From assembly GCF_030272615.1 (NCBI RefSeq), contig NC_081408.1:767285330-767349329 (forward strand): a stretch of DNA of 64,000 nucleotides. Reading direction: 5' to 3'. This DNA comes from Cryptomeria japonica (taxonomy: Eukaryota > Streptophyta > Pinopsida > Cupressales > Cupressaceae). Shown one piece after another: positions 1 through 11,639 of the stretch. The notes under the pieces are model-generated. The model was not told where the DNA came from. It was given only the letters and a program-made list of their open reading frames with translations, and made no database searches. The translations under genes and the position numbers were made by a program. Positions within the stretch are counted from its first letter, which is position 1; the number at the start of each line of letters is the position of its first letter.

Positions 1-837
1 TCCGCGAAACGAAGGGGGATTTGTTCGTCTCTGCACAAGGATTCCAAATCTTCAATTACAGCTGCGTACCTGCAACCTACACACAGAAAAGAGAGGATGA
101 TTGGGGGGTTAGGGATTAGGGGTTTGCCTTTAGGTCAAACCCCGGTTTTGGAATTAACCAAGAAATGAGAATGCTGTAAATGTAAATGTTTGTAATGTAA
201 ACAAGTACTGATACCTTGTTGTAAGAATGTTTGTATTCTTACATGCGAAGGTGTAATGAATGTTGTATTTTGTATGTTGTAAGTGATCTCCTCTTCAATG
301 GTTGAATCCTTGTCTTGAATGCAACACTTAGCCTTGAATGGAGACTTAGAATGCTCAATTGCTTGAAGGAATGCTTGAATGCTTGAATGTTTGAATGTTT
401 GAATATCGCTTCCGCCTCTTGCTTGCATATATTTTCCTTTTTTTCTCTTTCCTCTTCAAATGGGAGGGGAAATGTAGTTTATATACTTGTCAATTAGGGT
501 TGATAGACTGATTTTTTCGACCTTAGGCTGACCTGGAAACATTATTTCCTGAATTGCAAACTTAAAGACCTGATGCCCAAAAGAGACCGAGCCCAAAATA
601 GGGCCAGGGACCAGGGCACTGGGCACCATGGTCCTGAGGGACTAGGGCACTGGGCGCCATGGTCCCACCTCCTGGGACAGCAGGATGCAAGGAAGGATCA
701 GGCCAAGGTGCAGAAATATGTAGTTTTTGGTGTCGTAAACAAGTTTCGGGGTCTCCATTCAGGTTCAACGTTGCGCCGCCATCATGAAGACCCAAATGCA
801 GTCGAAATTGCAAGTGTCGCAATTTTAGGACGCTACA
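1..837 (-). mobile_element. Partial LTR of Gag-only LTR retrotransposon (copy 1)
   Basis: This stretch matches the distal two thirds of the LTRs at 48111-49335 and 54700-55893 almost base for base, including the (TGCTTGAA)-like short repeats near 370-410 and the GC-rich block near 600-690. It ends at ...GGACGCTACA, which on the minus strand is the LTR start TGTAGCGTCC. The element therefore reads leftwards and its body lies outside the window. It abuts a truncated Copia LTR at 838, so this element inserted into the Copia LTR. The many small open frames here are LTR noise. Confidence 0.85.
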
Positions 838-1207
838 CATCGATATGAAAATGATCAACTGGATTCATCAATACAGTGAATATAGGCCTTCTTATATAGG
901 CAAGGCCATATGGATGTACGAGCACACAATCATGACATGTGACTCAATGAGAAACATGGGTAGGTAAGAAATACTAGGGGTAGGTAGGAAAAATAATATA
1001 ATATTCCACAAGAGGTGGATGACCCACCGAATGTGGAGTGTAATAGCAAAATAAGACTACAATAGGTGGAATTTCTCCTACAAGCTCTATCCCTATGTGC
1101 ACACTTCCCTAAGTGTCTCAAATCTAAACTACGAAGAAATGCATTATCCTAAGTTAACTTAAGTAAAGTGTAATAATATCCATAATGAATATTTATTTAC
1201 ACCAACA
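838..1207 (-). repeat. Copia 3' LTR, truncated
   Basis: This is 370 bp that align without gaps to 6403-6772 of the 5' LTR. It ends at ACCAACA (sense start TGTTGG). The missing 81 bp at the sense 3' end were separated by insertion of the Gag-only element whose LTR ends at 837; the rest should lie left of the window. Confidence 0.9.
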
Positions 1208-1219
1208 CCCCCCCTTAAG
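1208..1219 (-). other. Copia polypurine tract
   Basis: On the minus strand the bases read CTTAAGGGGGGG directly before the 3' LTR start TGTTGG. This is the plus-strand priming site expected of an LTR retrotransposon and fixes the LTR boundary. Confidence 0.8.
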
Positions 1220-1489
1220 TGCAACTTAGGGGAATGAAGACTTAAGTCAACAATGCAAGATGGGTCCTGGCTACTAGGCCATGATAGGTACCCATGTACA
1301 ATATGAAAATGCAAGCAAAACTATGCAAAGAAATCTCTCACAAACGGAGAAAAGGAGAAAACCCAATGGGAAAAAACTCCCCCCCAAAAGAGAGATGAAA
1401 GTAAAAAAGACTCTTAAAGAAGAAGGACAAAACCTCAAAGAGGAAAAAGTCCCCCCCATAAGAGAGGAAGGAGAAGTCAACTGACCCCC

Positions 1490-2640
1490 CCTAATGACAC
1501 ATCCCGCACCCCTAAGAGAACTCGCAACTGCTGGAACTTACTCTCGGTGAAAGGTTTGGTGAATATGTCTGCAACCTGCTCCACTATAGGACAATATTGC
1601 AAATCAATGACCTGCTCCTGAATGAGCTCTCGGATATAGTGCATATTAATTTTGATGTGTTTGGTCCGCTAGTGCTGGACTGAGTTCTTCGAGATTGCAA
1701 TAGCACTCTGATTGTCTCAATGTAGCACTGTCGGCCATGGAGTGGTGAACCCAAACTCTGTGAGTATCTGCTGGAGCCAAATGGTCTCAGTCGCTGCGTT
1801 AACAGTGCCTTGATACTCAGCCTCAGTCGAAGAGAGAGCAATAGCATGTTGCATCTTTCTCTGCCAACAAATGGGGCCTGAACCAAGGTGAAAACTGTAA
1901 CCAGAAGTAGACTTACGATCATCAAGATCACTAGCCCAATTGGAGTCTGTGTAACCAACCAGGCGAAGTCCTGTTCCTACTGCATAGTGAATCCCATGGT
2001 GATGTGTACCCAGAAGGTGACTGTGAAATCTCTATCCTGAGAAAGTAGTGCAAAAGACCCAAGTCAGTCATAGCAAATCTGTCATGCAAAGCAGATTTGA
2101 CCCTGCTAATGATGGATGTGGTACTCCCTGTAATGATCAAGTCATCAACATAGAGCACAAGTATCAAGTGAGAGTCATCCTGTCGCAAAATGTAGACATT
2201 CGGATTGGAATGACACTTGGTGAACACTACGAAGAGAAGAAAGGAATCCATCTTGGCATACCAAGCCCTGGGGGCCTACTTAATGCCATAGAGAGATTTC
2301 CTTAGTCTGCAAACCAAGGAAGTATCCTGGATGAAACCCTGTGGCTGCTCCATATAAATCTCCTCATCAAGATCACCATGAAGAAAAGCACTCTTCACAT
2401 CCATCTGATGTACAACCCAACCATGAGCTGCAGCAATAGTAAGTGTCAAGCGAATGGAGTTCATCTTGGCTACAGGCGCAAAGGTCTCAGTATAGTCAAC
2501 ACCTGCTACCTGGGAGAAACCTTTCGCAACAAGTTGAGCCTTGTACTTATCTACACTACCATCTGCAACATACCTGGTCTGATAGATTCACTTACATCAA
2601 ACCATCTTTCTCCCCTTAGGGAGATGGACTAAATCCCATG
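1490..2640 (-). pseudogene. Copia reverse transcriptase and RNase H, broken
   Basis: Conceptual minus-strand translation gives the Copia RT signatures in order: VDKYKAQLVAKGFSQ near 2555, DVKSAFLHGDL near 2400, SLYGIK near 2280, and LYVDDLIITG near 2140 with the catalytic YVDD. RNase H follows, with STEAEYQ near 1830 and ADIFTKPF near 1560. Frames shift near 2276, 2251 and 1958, and in-frame stops occur in RNase H, so no active enzyme is made. It would have copied element RNA in a cytoplasmic particle. Confidence 0.9.
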
Positions 2641-2652
2641 TGTTGTTCCTCA

Positions 2653-3948
2653 TCAAGGAACAATACTCTTCCTCCATAGCTTTGTCCCACTCAGGAACCC
2701 CTGATGCTTCCTGAAATGTCTGTGGATCAAAAGCAGTAGCAATGAATACATGTGGAAGATCCTGATGTTGTGATCGAGTTCTCTATGTATCTGAAGGATC
2801 CCAACAAGAGAACCCACAGACTCAAGTGCCTGTCGAGCCCAACGAGGTCTAGGTGGAGGTGGAGAACGAGGCTCCTCAACTGCAAGTGGACCCTGCGGAG
2901 GTATAACCCTGCGAGTCAGAGTTGAAGGAGTCTCATCATCTGAATCACTAGTATCACTATCCACAATGGAGTAAGGTGGATGAGGTAGAGAGACTAAGCT
3001 AGGAGAGCTTTCCTCAAAGTGAACACTCCTCTCAGTGAACACCTCATGTGTCTCAGGATTCATCAGTCTATATGCCTTAACACCCTCAGGATATCCAACA
3101 AATATGCAAGGTCGACTCTGTGGTTCCAATGCCTTGCATTTCTGTGGAGGTATGCGAGCCCATGCTGGACACCCAAAGACTCTGAAATGTCTCACAATCG
3201 GTTTCCTACCAACCCAAGCTTCAAAAGGAGTAATACCTTGCAAAGCTTTGTGAGGAACCCGATTCTGGATGTGTGTGGCACAACTGATAGCCTCGGCCCA
3301 AAAAGCGGGATCAAGAGATCGTGCATGAATCATATAGCTAGCCATGTCTTTGAGAGTTCTATTCTTGCGTTCTGCAACTCCATTCTGTTGTGGAGTGTAT
3401 GCTATAGAATGCTGAAGATCAATCCCCTCAAATGTACAAAAATCCTCAAGTCTCTTGTTCACATATTCCCTTCCATTATCTGTACGAAGAATCTTGACCA
3501 CTTTCCTGGATTGCTTCTCCATAGGAGTCTTGAAGTCCCAAAATCTATCAAATACTTCACTCTTATGAATGAGAAAGTAGACCCAAGTGAAGCGGGAGTA
3601 GTCATCAATGAAGGTGAGGACATAATGGGCCTTACTAAATGAAGGTGCTGGAAATGGACCTGCTACATCACTGTGAACAAGTTGAAGAACTTCCAAAGCT
3701 CTCCAAGCTTTTCCCTTATCAAACTTTTCCTCGGGATGCTTGCCCATGGAACAACCTGAACATACACCCTCTAAAAAACTGATTCGAGGTAGACCCGTGA
3801 CCATGTCTTTAGTGCTGAACTGCTGAAGATAGCGGTAGTTGAGGTGACCAAACTGTTCATGCCATAGCTGAATTTGAATGAGTAAGCAAGGCCCTAAAAG
3901 GTGAACTTGGCACAAAGTGGGAGAATGAATAAAGCCTTGAGTTGTCAT
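2653..3948 (-). pseudogene. Copia integrase (open, but part of a broken polyprotein)
   Basis: This is a 431-codon open frame. The zinc-binding HHCC module is seen as H30, H35, C63 and C66. The catalytic core has D94, D157 and E193, that is DDX35E, the spacing typical of retroviral-type integrases. The GKR-like conserved stretch of Copia integrases follows (FRVFGCPAW). The first 25 residues are junk from a shifted frame. The frame itself is intact, but the polyprotein upstream and downstream is interrupted. Confidence 0.92.
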
Positions 3949-4285
3949 TGACTTGTCCCACTGCTACCAAGGCATCATCATCAAGTTCCTTTAACACAAG
4001 TGAATCTGGTGTAAACTCAACCTTTTTCCCATTCCCATAGTGAGTGATTTGGTAGATAGAGAGAAGGTTGGTAGACAAGTTAGGAACATAGAGAACATTC
4101 TCAAATGTTCCATCATCCATGTCAACTGAACCTTTCCCTTCAACCTCTACTTGTGTATCATCACCTATGTAAATGTGAGGTACCTTAGATGGCTCCAATG
4201 AAGAAAACTGCTCCTTTGTAGAACCCATGTAATATGAGGCACCCACGTCAAGTATCCATTGCTGTGAAGAACTTGTTGTAGCCAC
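3857..4285 (-). pseudogene. Copia aspartic protease
   Basis: The frame starts MATTSSSQQWILDVGAS; Copia proteases normally read WILDSGAS. The catalytic Asp (D13) is present but the next residue is V rather than S or T, so activity is doubtful. LGRP-type features are not evident because the C-terminal end overlaps the integrase frame by a frameshift (3857-3948). Confidence 0.8.
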
Positions 4286-5322
4286 AAATGCTTGCCCTTT
4301 TCCCTTAGACTGTGAGGAAGAGGAAGGAGATGAATCCTTCTTGTGTAGGCGGATGGCAAGTTGATGTTGTTTTTCTCAAGAAGATTAGTTAACTCATCAA
4401 CTTGCTTTGTGTGGCATCGATGCTCATCATGACCATACTTCTTGCAATATGCACAAGTTGGCTTATCCTTCTTAGGTGGTGTCCCCTTCTTGGAAGAGGA
4501 TGAAAAATTGCCTTGTGATGGAGAGGATGATTGTCCTTTTTCCTGTTGTGGCTGTGACTTAGATTGCTTCTTCTTCTTGTTGGAATCTTTGCCTTGACTT
4601 CCTTGATTCCTTTGATTAAACACCAAAGCCTTGGACTTTGAAGACTTGAGAAACCCCATGTTCAACAACTTAGATTGTTCCAATATCAACATTTATGTGA
4701 AAACATCAAATGAAGGCATAACATAGGAACTCCCCACTGTTAAACAATGAGTTTGGAAGCTAGACATAAATGTTGCATATTCTGGTGCAAGCTTGTCCAA
4801 CAAGTTGAATATCAACTGAGCATCTTTTTTGTCAATTCCACAATCCTTAAGATTTGCTCTTAGCTCATTTGCTTTGGTGATATAATCTTGGATTGTATCA
4901 AAACTCTTGGGATCCAAGTTGGTGAGCTCATTGTCAATCTTATAACCTCTGTTTTCATCAACTTGACCATACAATTTTTGAAACATATCCCAAGCATCTT
5001 TGATTGTAGTACACTTCTCGATATGAAAGATGAGGTCATCTGATACATACTTGCGCAAAGTTCCAAGAGCCATGCAATTCTTAGTGAGACATTCTAACTG
5101 AGCATTAGGATCAGCCTTAGGATCAGGTGGTGCTACTACTGTTCCATCTATGTAATTTGTGAGACCTTTTTCCATTAATTTGCTCCATGCTTTAATTTTC
5201 CATGATGCATAATTATGTGGAGTTAAAGGTGGAAATTTATGAGGACTCATTGCAACAAAAATGAAAGAGCACAAGGAAAGAGAGGCACAATCACACAAGA
5301 AACCCCCCCCAAATTCACTCAA
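4165..5322 (-). pseudogene. Copia gag with CCHC zinc knuckle
   Basis: Two adjoining frames make the capsid protein. The first (5322-4693) has the Copia gag capsid fold signature (NYASWKIKAWSKLMEKG; AWDMFQKLYG) and a likely true start at the internal Met near 5250, MSPHKFPPL. The second (4692-4165) is Lys/Ser-rich and carries CAYCKKYGHDEHRC, a CX2CX4HX4C zinc knuckle. A stop or frameshift near 4693 splits them. Gag would package element RNA. Confidence 0.85.
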
Positions 5323-6036
5323 TCAAAGAACCCCCCCAAAAGTGATGATTTGGCACTTTATACTTAGTGCATGTACAATAGGCCACTTGCAAAAAATGGC
5401 AAAGTGGACTTCTGATTTCAATTTTACAACTGTCTCAATAAGGCCAAAAGAGACTCAAACTAATAATGCAAGAGATCTAAACTAAAATCCAAGCAATTTA
5501 CAAGTACCAAATAGTCCAAATAAGACCAATATCTGAAAGTACAATTTATACTTAAAATCTTTAAAATTTGATCATAGATTATGAAAGTAGATGAAAAAAC
5601 ATGCACTTTAAAAAAAATTGGCACTTGAAAAGGAGGTCGTATGAGCTCAAACGAGGCCTTTGAAGTTGTAGAATTGAGGATTGGATAGGTACAGCTGAGA
5701 GAATCTGCAAATTCTTAAAACCCTATGCACCAAAACTAGAAAATAGCCACACCACTACAAAGAGCACAAAAAATTAGCCCAAATAAAAAAAAAATGCACT
5801 AAAAAAGGAGCAAAATTGAGCAAGTTATGGGCCTCCAAAGTTGACCCAAAAATCTAAACTACTCAACGGAGAGGGGTCTAAAAATTTCCAAAGAAAACGC
5901 TGACTGGGTGCTGATTGGCTGCTGCTGACTGGGTGCTAACTGTGCACTGCTGACTAGGCAGAAGGTATGGATCCCTAAAAAAAAAAAAAAAAAAAAAATT
6001 GTTTCAAAAAAAAATTTCAAACGGAAAATAATTTTC

Positions 6037-6067
<31 letters not shown>

Positions 6068-6309
6068 GAAAAAAATCCGAAAATTCCGTACCGTACCACC
6101 CGAATTGGGCAAAAAATTTCCTCCACACCCAAAAATCGATTTTCGTCAAAATAGGTCGAACTTATACTCGATTTTTATGGAAATGGCCTATCAGACGCAA
6201 TGGTGAGGTCGAAAACGCTCTAAGATGCCTCCAAAAAATGCAATCCCTCAGATCCGAAAATAGAAGTCTTCCACGATGTCTCCAAAAACCAATCAATGAA
6301 GCCCCAATG
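5323..6309 (-). other. Copia 5' leader with long T tracts (sense)
   Basis: This is about 1 kb between PBS and gag with no coding signal. The plus strand has A-runs of about 20 and 27 bases at 5979-5998 and 6038-6063, so the element RNA would contain long U-runs. The tracts may be expanded after insertion. Confidence 0.6.
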
Positions 6310-6321
6310 GCTCTGATACCA
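6310..6321 (-). other. Primer binding site (initiator Met tRNA)
   Basis: The minus strand reads TGGTATCAGAGC immediately after the 5' LTR end TCTCACA. This is the classical plant retrotransposon PBS complementary to the 3' end of initiator methionine tRNA. It fixes the minus orientation. Confidence 0.93.
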
Positions 6322-6772
6322 TGTGAGATTTTGCCAAGATCAAGGGCACAATGAAAAGTATAAAAATAGAGACAAAAGAATGACAAGAACAAACTGTATT
6401 CTCATCAATATGAAAATGATCAACTGGATTCATCAATACAATGAATATAGGCCTTCTTATATAGGCAAGGCCATATGGATGTACGAGCACACAATCATGA
6501 CATGTGGCTTAATGAAAAACAAGGGTAGGTAAGAAATACTAGGGGTAGGTAGGAGAAATAATATAATATTCCACAAGAGGTGGATGACCCACCGAATATG
6601 GAGTGTAACAGCAAAATAAAACCACAAAAGACGAAATTTCTCCTACAAGCTCTATCCCTATGTGCACACTTCCCTAAGTGTCTCAAATCTAAACTACGAA
6701 GAAATGCATTATCCTAAGTTAACTTAAGTAAAGTGTAATAATATCCATAATGAATATTTATTTACATCAACA
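6322..6772 (-). repeat. Copia 5' LTR, complete (451 bp)
   Basis: In sense direction it starts TGTTGATG and ends TCTCACA (TG...CA), is followed by the PBS, and matches 838-1207. Its right edge at 6772 borders unrelated sequence. No TSD can be tested because the other end is interrupted. Confidence 0.92.
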
Positions 6773-6783
6773 GTTTCAATGTA

Positions 6784-7480
6784 GACTATTGCAAAGGTGA
6801 CACAACTAGCCCTAGATGGCATGTATTTTCCCAAAATCCCCAAAGGGAATCACAAGGATGACTTTGATTACCTTTTTTAGCCAGTAGAAGGAGTTTCCAA
6901 GCTTCAAAGTGGCTACAAGAGGAAGGATCTCCCAAGAATTTAGAAGGATGTGGCTTTGTTGATCATAAAGTACTTCACCTTAGATGACGTGAAAATAAGG
7001 TTTTATAGAAAGATTTTTACCTTGCTAAATCATTTTTTGTATGGGTTAGGAATGAATTTTCCCTTCTAGATTATGTCTTCTTTGTCTCAATCTATTTGCA
7101 AATCCATGGAAAAGGGTAAACCCCCTCTCCACCAAGGTCTCATCTAGAGAATGTATAACTTCCATCTATGATACAAATCAGATTGTTGAAATTATTGTTA
7201 CCCCCTCTAATTTTGGGGAACATATTATGCACCACTTTGGCTCTAAAATGCCACCTAGGAAAAATCCTGCTAGAATGGCCAAATTTAGGGCCATTACTAC
7301 TACAAAAAAGGATTAGGATTTAGGTGTCTAGTTTGAGATGCAACAAGATTTGGTTAACAAGATTGTTGATTCTAGCTCTCAATCTCTATCCTTGGAGGAT
7401 TTAGACTCTTCAAATACCTCGAGATTGGATTGGTCCCCTGCTAAAATTGAAGGAAACCCTAGCCCACTTTTACTAATCAA
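6784..7480 (+). pseudogene. Remnant of unrecognised protein family X
   Basis: Conceptual translation in shifting frames gives stretches such as IFTLLNHFLYGLGMNFPF, PPRKNPARMAKF and SSNTSRLDWSP. The same segments, in the same order, are present on the minus strand at 22393-21850 (LNHLCHGVRVNFPY, NNPTCMAKFGAI, GSNWSP). Two independent decayed copies with the same order mean a real former protein. It resembles the hypothetical proteins found with plant transposons, but no function can be assigned. Stops and frameshifts are frequent. Confidence 0.5.
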
Positions 7481-7640
7481 AACTTAAGATCATGATGTGC
7501 CTTCACGTTCTATTATTTTGTCTATCATATTTCCTTCTAAACAATGTTCACTAGATTCACTATCATCACCAACAATTTTAGCCATTCACTCAATTAATAA
7601 TTCCATTGGCAATTCCAAAAGAACATTATCAACATTTATA
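7481..7640. other. Spacer without recognised feature
   Basis: This is AT-rich sequence between two pseudogenes; nothing was recognised in it. Confidence 0.3.
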
Positions 7641-7654
7641 GGAGCAAGTTTGTT

Positions 7655-9121
7655 CTAGAGAAAATACCTCACACAATGTTTAATAATGTCTTGATAATTA
7701 GATGGAATAGTGAGATACAACTCACTAACACTCTTTAAACCATCAAGCCTCCCAAGCATTTTAACTAATTTGTCTTGATCGAATGAGCCTTCCTCTGAAA
7801 AGATAGGGGAATCAATAACCACCTTCCTTGCTATAGCACTTCTCTTCAAGCTGACCTTCTCTGATTTTTATTCATCATTTTCAACAATAACATCTTCTAC
7901 AGATTACTTTAGCTTTAAGCACATTAGAAGAGGAAGCAAATTCTTCCTCTAATGATTTCCTTCTTTTTTTCCTTTCGGTGCCATCTCAATCTTGTTGAAT
8001 ATTTTTCCAACACTTCTACCCCATAATCTGATCATATGTCCCAAACCTTTTTGTATTTACATCTATTAGAATCTTAAGAACTATCTCTACAATGTTCATG
8101 CATTCATCTTCTAATACTTCGTAAGCTTATCAACTCATGAATTTCTTGGAATAATAGCTTTAATGAAACAATTGTCCTTGTCTACTAGAAAAGTAATATC
8201 ATATTTGTATCATTAAAAAAAAATTGTAGGAATATGATTCATCACATTTCTCTCTTCCAGAATATCGAAAAAGAACTTGTGACAAGCAACATCACAATCA
8301 TCCAAATTATCCAAATATTCTTTAATCTAAGTATTGATCAAAACGTTTGTCCTCCATACTATATTTTTTTATCTAGTTAATGCATTGAGAAAATAGAATA
8401 CCAAGCACACAATGAGTGATCGATACACAATTTAGATAGATCATAGTCAATATTTTCTTTTACCATCTTATAGGCCATGTATACTTGTTGACCAAAGAGC
8501 ATACCTTTTCCAACATCAATAATATTGTTGTAGAAGAAGTCAAACCTTCACGATTCTTGTAATACACCTTATATAAAATTCTCATAGTCGCATATCTGAC
8601 TACCAAGTCAATAATGGTATCAATGTGTAATGCTCTCTTATCAAACACAACACAAGTCAATTTTTTGACTTCATCATTCTTTATAAACTTCAACACAAAC
8701 ACTGTTCTAATTGAGCATTACCAGTCATATCCCTTAGGGACTCTTTTAAATTTTATATGGTTGATCCAATCATAAACAATATCCATGAATTATAGTTAAG
8801 ACTATCTTAATTATCTCTTCATCATTAAACATGGGAAAATTACTCCAAGCATCCAAACCCTTATGCCTTAAACTAGCATACTTTACCCTAAATCTTTGCA
8901 CACCATCTACTAGATGAATTATCTTAAAATTATTAAGTTTTTTGTGATCATACTCTTTGAAAGAAAGATGAATGTAACTTAAAATGTCTTGTTTGCATAT
9001 CACTTTGTCGGGAACAACAAAAATGCACCAATGGTCAGATTGCTCATCACCAAAATAAATGGTCTATATTTAGATTTAGGTCTTGCCTCACTGTTACCAC
9101 TAATAATATTATAGTTTGCCA
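7655..9121 (-). pseudogene. Broken ~490-codon gene of unrecognised family Y
   Basis: From an ATG at 9121 (MANYNIISGNSEARPKSKY) a coherent minus-strand reading continues through a one-base break into FGDEQSDHWCIFVVPDK, then KEYDHKKLNNFKIIHLVDG, WSNFPMFNDEE, FIKNDEVKKLTCVVFDKRA and finally KLVKMLGRLDGLKSVSELYL, ending at 7655. Several stops and frameshifts interrupt it, especially at 8460-7850. I recognise no domain. It lies downstream of an old Copia gag on the same strand, so it could be element-borne, but it lacks protease, integrase or RT motifs. Confidence 0.5.
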
Positions 9122-9549
9122 TCAAAAAATATCTCAAGAGATAAAAATACCTTTGAATAGTTCTTCTTCACTTTTCTTTGTAGTCTAAAGTTCTCCAATT
9201 GCATTCGTACAATGAACTTCAAACAAGCAATATATAATCATCAACTAGGGTTTCCTCAAAAAGCTAATACATTGTATACTTGAAGTCTCCAAAAAAAATT
9301 CAAACCATCAAACTCTCATAGAATCCACTGAAAATGGATTTCATACTTATATCATGATGAGAACAACCCAACACCAAGCCAAGAGGGGATGAAAGATATG
9401 CTTTAAAATCTCCTCCTCAAATACAACTATTTGAGCTAGTTATTAGAAGAAAGGTCCACACTCATAGAAGATGCAAATCCAACCTCAATCTTTTATTCAC
9501 TCATCACTGGATCTTTTCACCCCTTTCACCTTCATCTTCTCCTTTTCTT

Positions 9550-10400
9550 CATTGGTATTATTCTACTTTTCTAGAATATTAGATTTTTCAGTTCTGCTTC
9601 TATAGTATTTCGCAATGTGACCCATCTTATCACAATAATGACATACTGGACCTCTCTGAGGTTTTCCACCATTAATTTTATTATTTTCAATTTTTATTTT
9701 CTTTTGCATTCAAAAACTTTGTGTCCATATGTATTACAAGCATAGCACACCCGATTGAAAGAATGAGAATAAATACTTCTTCATTTAGTAGCCCTATGCC
9801 CAAACTTATTACAAGAGTAGCATCTTATGCTAATATGTCGGTTTTTTATTTGAATTTTTCATTCACTAGCTCTATGTCCAAATCCATTACATGAAAATAA
9901 ATTGGATTAAAAGATGAATACCTAATAGGAGAAGAAGGAACTCTCTGAACATCTCTTGAGTTTTTGAAACTGCGATTTTTTTATATTTGCTATCTTTAAC
10001 CTTGTCTTTTCCTTTATCCCTTTTTGAACATTCACCTCCTTCAAAGCCAAGTTCACTCTTGTCCATAATTAGTCTCTAAGAATTATGAACAACATCTAAC
10101 ACTTCACTGCCACCTTTGAGTTTTAATCTTTGAATTACTCCTTGAGTTTGACAATTTCTTCTTCAAGATTTGCACATTCTCTAGTTTTCTCATCAATCTT
10201 TGTTTCAAATTCATCTATGAATTTCTTTTCTTTATCATGTAGGCTTCTTAAAAATTAAATTTCCTCAACTACCTTTTTATGTTTCTCTCTGCTATCATCT
10301 AGGTCTACCAAATAAAATCTCAATTTACCTTCCATGTCGACAATACCATCCACATCATTCCACCCATTCTGATCCATATCATCCATGTTATTCAATTTTT
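9550..10400 (-). pseudogene. Old Copia-type gag: coiled coil plus CCHC knuckles
   Basis: Sense reading starts near 10388 (MDDMDQNGWNDVDG) and runs into charged, heptad-like sequence (FIDEFETKIDEKTRECANLEE), the coiled-coil tail of a plant Copia gag. Several zinc-knuckle-like units follow: CYSCNKFGHRA near 9810, CYACNTYGHKV near 9740 and CHYCDKMGHIAKYY near 9640, the last lacking its final Cys. Stops and frameshifts are many. The PBS-like site and LTR directly upstream support the call. Confidence 0.6.
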
Positions 10401-10459
10401 CTTAAAATATAATGTTCAAAATTCAAGATCTACCTGAGTGATTAAGCTGACTCTTTAAG

Positions 10460-10480
10460 AACCAAGGCTTTGATACTAAT
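10460..10480 (-). other. Decayed primer binding site of old Copia element
   Basis: The minus strand reads ATTAGTATCAAAGCCTTGG next to the LTR end CTTCAACA. It differs from the consensus TGGTATCAGAGCC at a few positions, as expected of an old copy. Confidence 0.6.
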
Positions 10481-10969
10481 TGTTGAAGACTACTAGAAGC
10501 TGAGAGGGAGGGTGAGTCAACATTGGATATAAAACCCAAATTGAGTTTGATTCTCACTATGGTTTTTCAAAATTTGAGGTGGAAAACCTAAATTGGGAAA
10601 AACCATAGTGAGAATCAAACTCAGAATATATATAATAACTGTTTACAATGACCAATGCTTCTTTTTAAATATATCATTACTCTAGACTTGTTTACTAAGA
10701 TGCACGACCTTAGGGAAGCAACAAAAGAGGAATTTCTCAACTAAAGATCACTTCTTCAAAACAAGATACAAACTACTCTTACAAAACAATAGGAATAGTA
10801 GATCAAACTATATACAAAATAGCATTTGTTAGCATATAGATAATAGTTCACAATGTATACTCATTTTTCTACTATGTACATCTCCAAATCTTCGCACTTC
10901 ATGATACTACTTTTGCATCTATCAATCACACACCATTTTCTCATTATGTGTCTCTTCTATATTCTAACA
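10481..10969 (-). repeat. 5' LTR of old Copia element (~489 bp)
   Basis: The left edge is set by the PBS. A plausible sense start TGTTAGAATATAG is at 10969, giving TGTT...AACA ends. The right edge is less certain than the left. The LTR contains a perfect inverted repeat (10543-10622). No matching 3' LTR was found to the left, so the element is truncated. Confidence 0.5.
10543..10622. repeat. Perfect 25-bp inverted repeat with 30-nt loop
   Basis: Arms at 10543-10567 and 10598-10622 are exact reverse complements (outer end GAGTTTGATTCTCAC). In RNA this forms a strong hairpin near the sense 3' end of the LTR, close to the PBS. Confidence 0.9.
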
Positions 10970-11630
10970 TAACCAATTTGCTCAATATATATTAGTTAGA
11001 TCTAGAATAAAATTTTATAAGTCAACCAAAAGAATATAAATGTATCTATAACATCAACCAAAAAATACAACATCCAAAAGGTAAAATGAACGTGTGAGGG
11101 TTCACACTAGGTTGGCACGCCTTCCAATCAACATCAAAAACCTTTATGCATAACTACTTAGACCAATACGCACAAACTAGTACAACACTTGATTTGTTAA
11201 AAGCCATGCTATCTTATTCTAGACCTAAAGAAATCAATTCACCCCAAAAGAATTAAAACATCTTGATTCGCAACATAGTCACGATGAGAAAAGCAATCCC
11301 AACAGAAATCATGATCATATAAGACATATCTGTTACAAACACTCATTTCAAACCACAATAAGTTTCACCAGAGAAAACACTAAAGATAAAAGAATCACTT
11401 TTGAACTATTTAGAGAATACTAGAGTTCTGGAAACACATTAAATCATCACCTCATATAATTTAATTAAAACATCGTGAATCTGCAATTAATTTTTTTTAA
11501 ATAGTATCATAGAAATAGACACCAGGACCAATATCTAGATACACCATGCATTAGCCAAACAGATAAATATCTAGATCACCAACAACAACTAGTTAATATA
11601 GAATTGACAAAGATTTGTCATCAATGAAAA
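10970..11630. other. AT-rich region without recognised gene
   Basis: No coding signal or repeat structure was recognised. It leads into the microsatellite that begins the duplicated host segment. Confidence 0.4.
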
Positions 11631-11639
11631 CAAAGACAT

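Larger units (their letters stand above)
838..6772 (-). mobile_element. Copia LTR retrotransposon, degenerate
   Basis: This is a Ty1/copia-type element read on the minus strand: 5' LTR 6322-6772, PBS 6310-6321, leader, gag, protease, integrase, reverse transcriptase, RNase H, PPT 1208-1219, then a 3' LTR (838-1207) cut by the element at 1-837. The order PR-IN-RT-RH is diagnostic of Copia. The coding region is broken by several frameshifts and stops, so it is not autonomous. The 370 comparable LTR bases differ at roughly 17 positions by eye (about 95 percent identity), suggesting moderate age. Confidence 0.93.
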
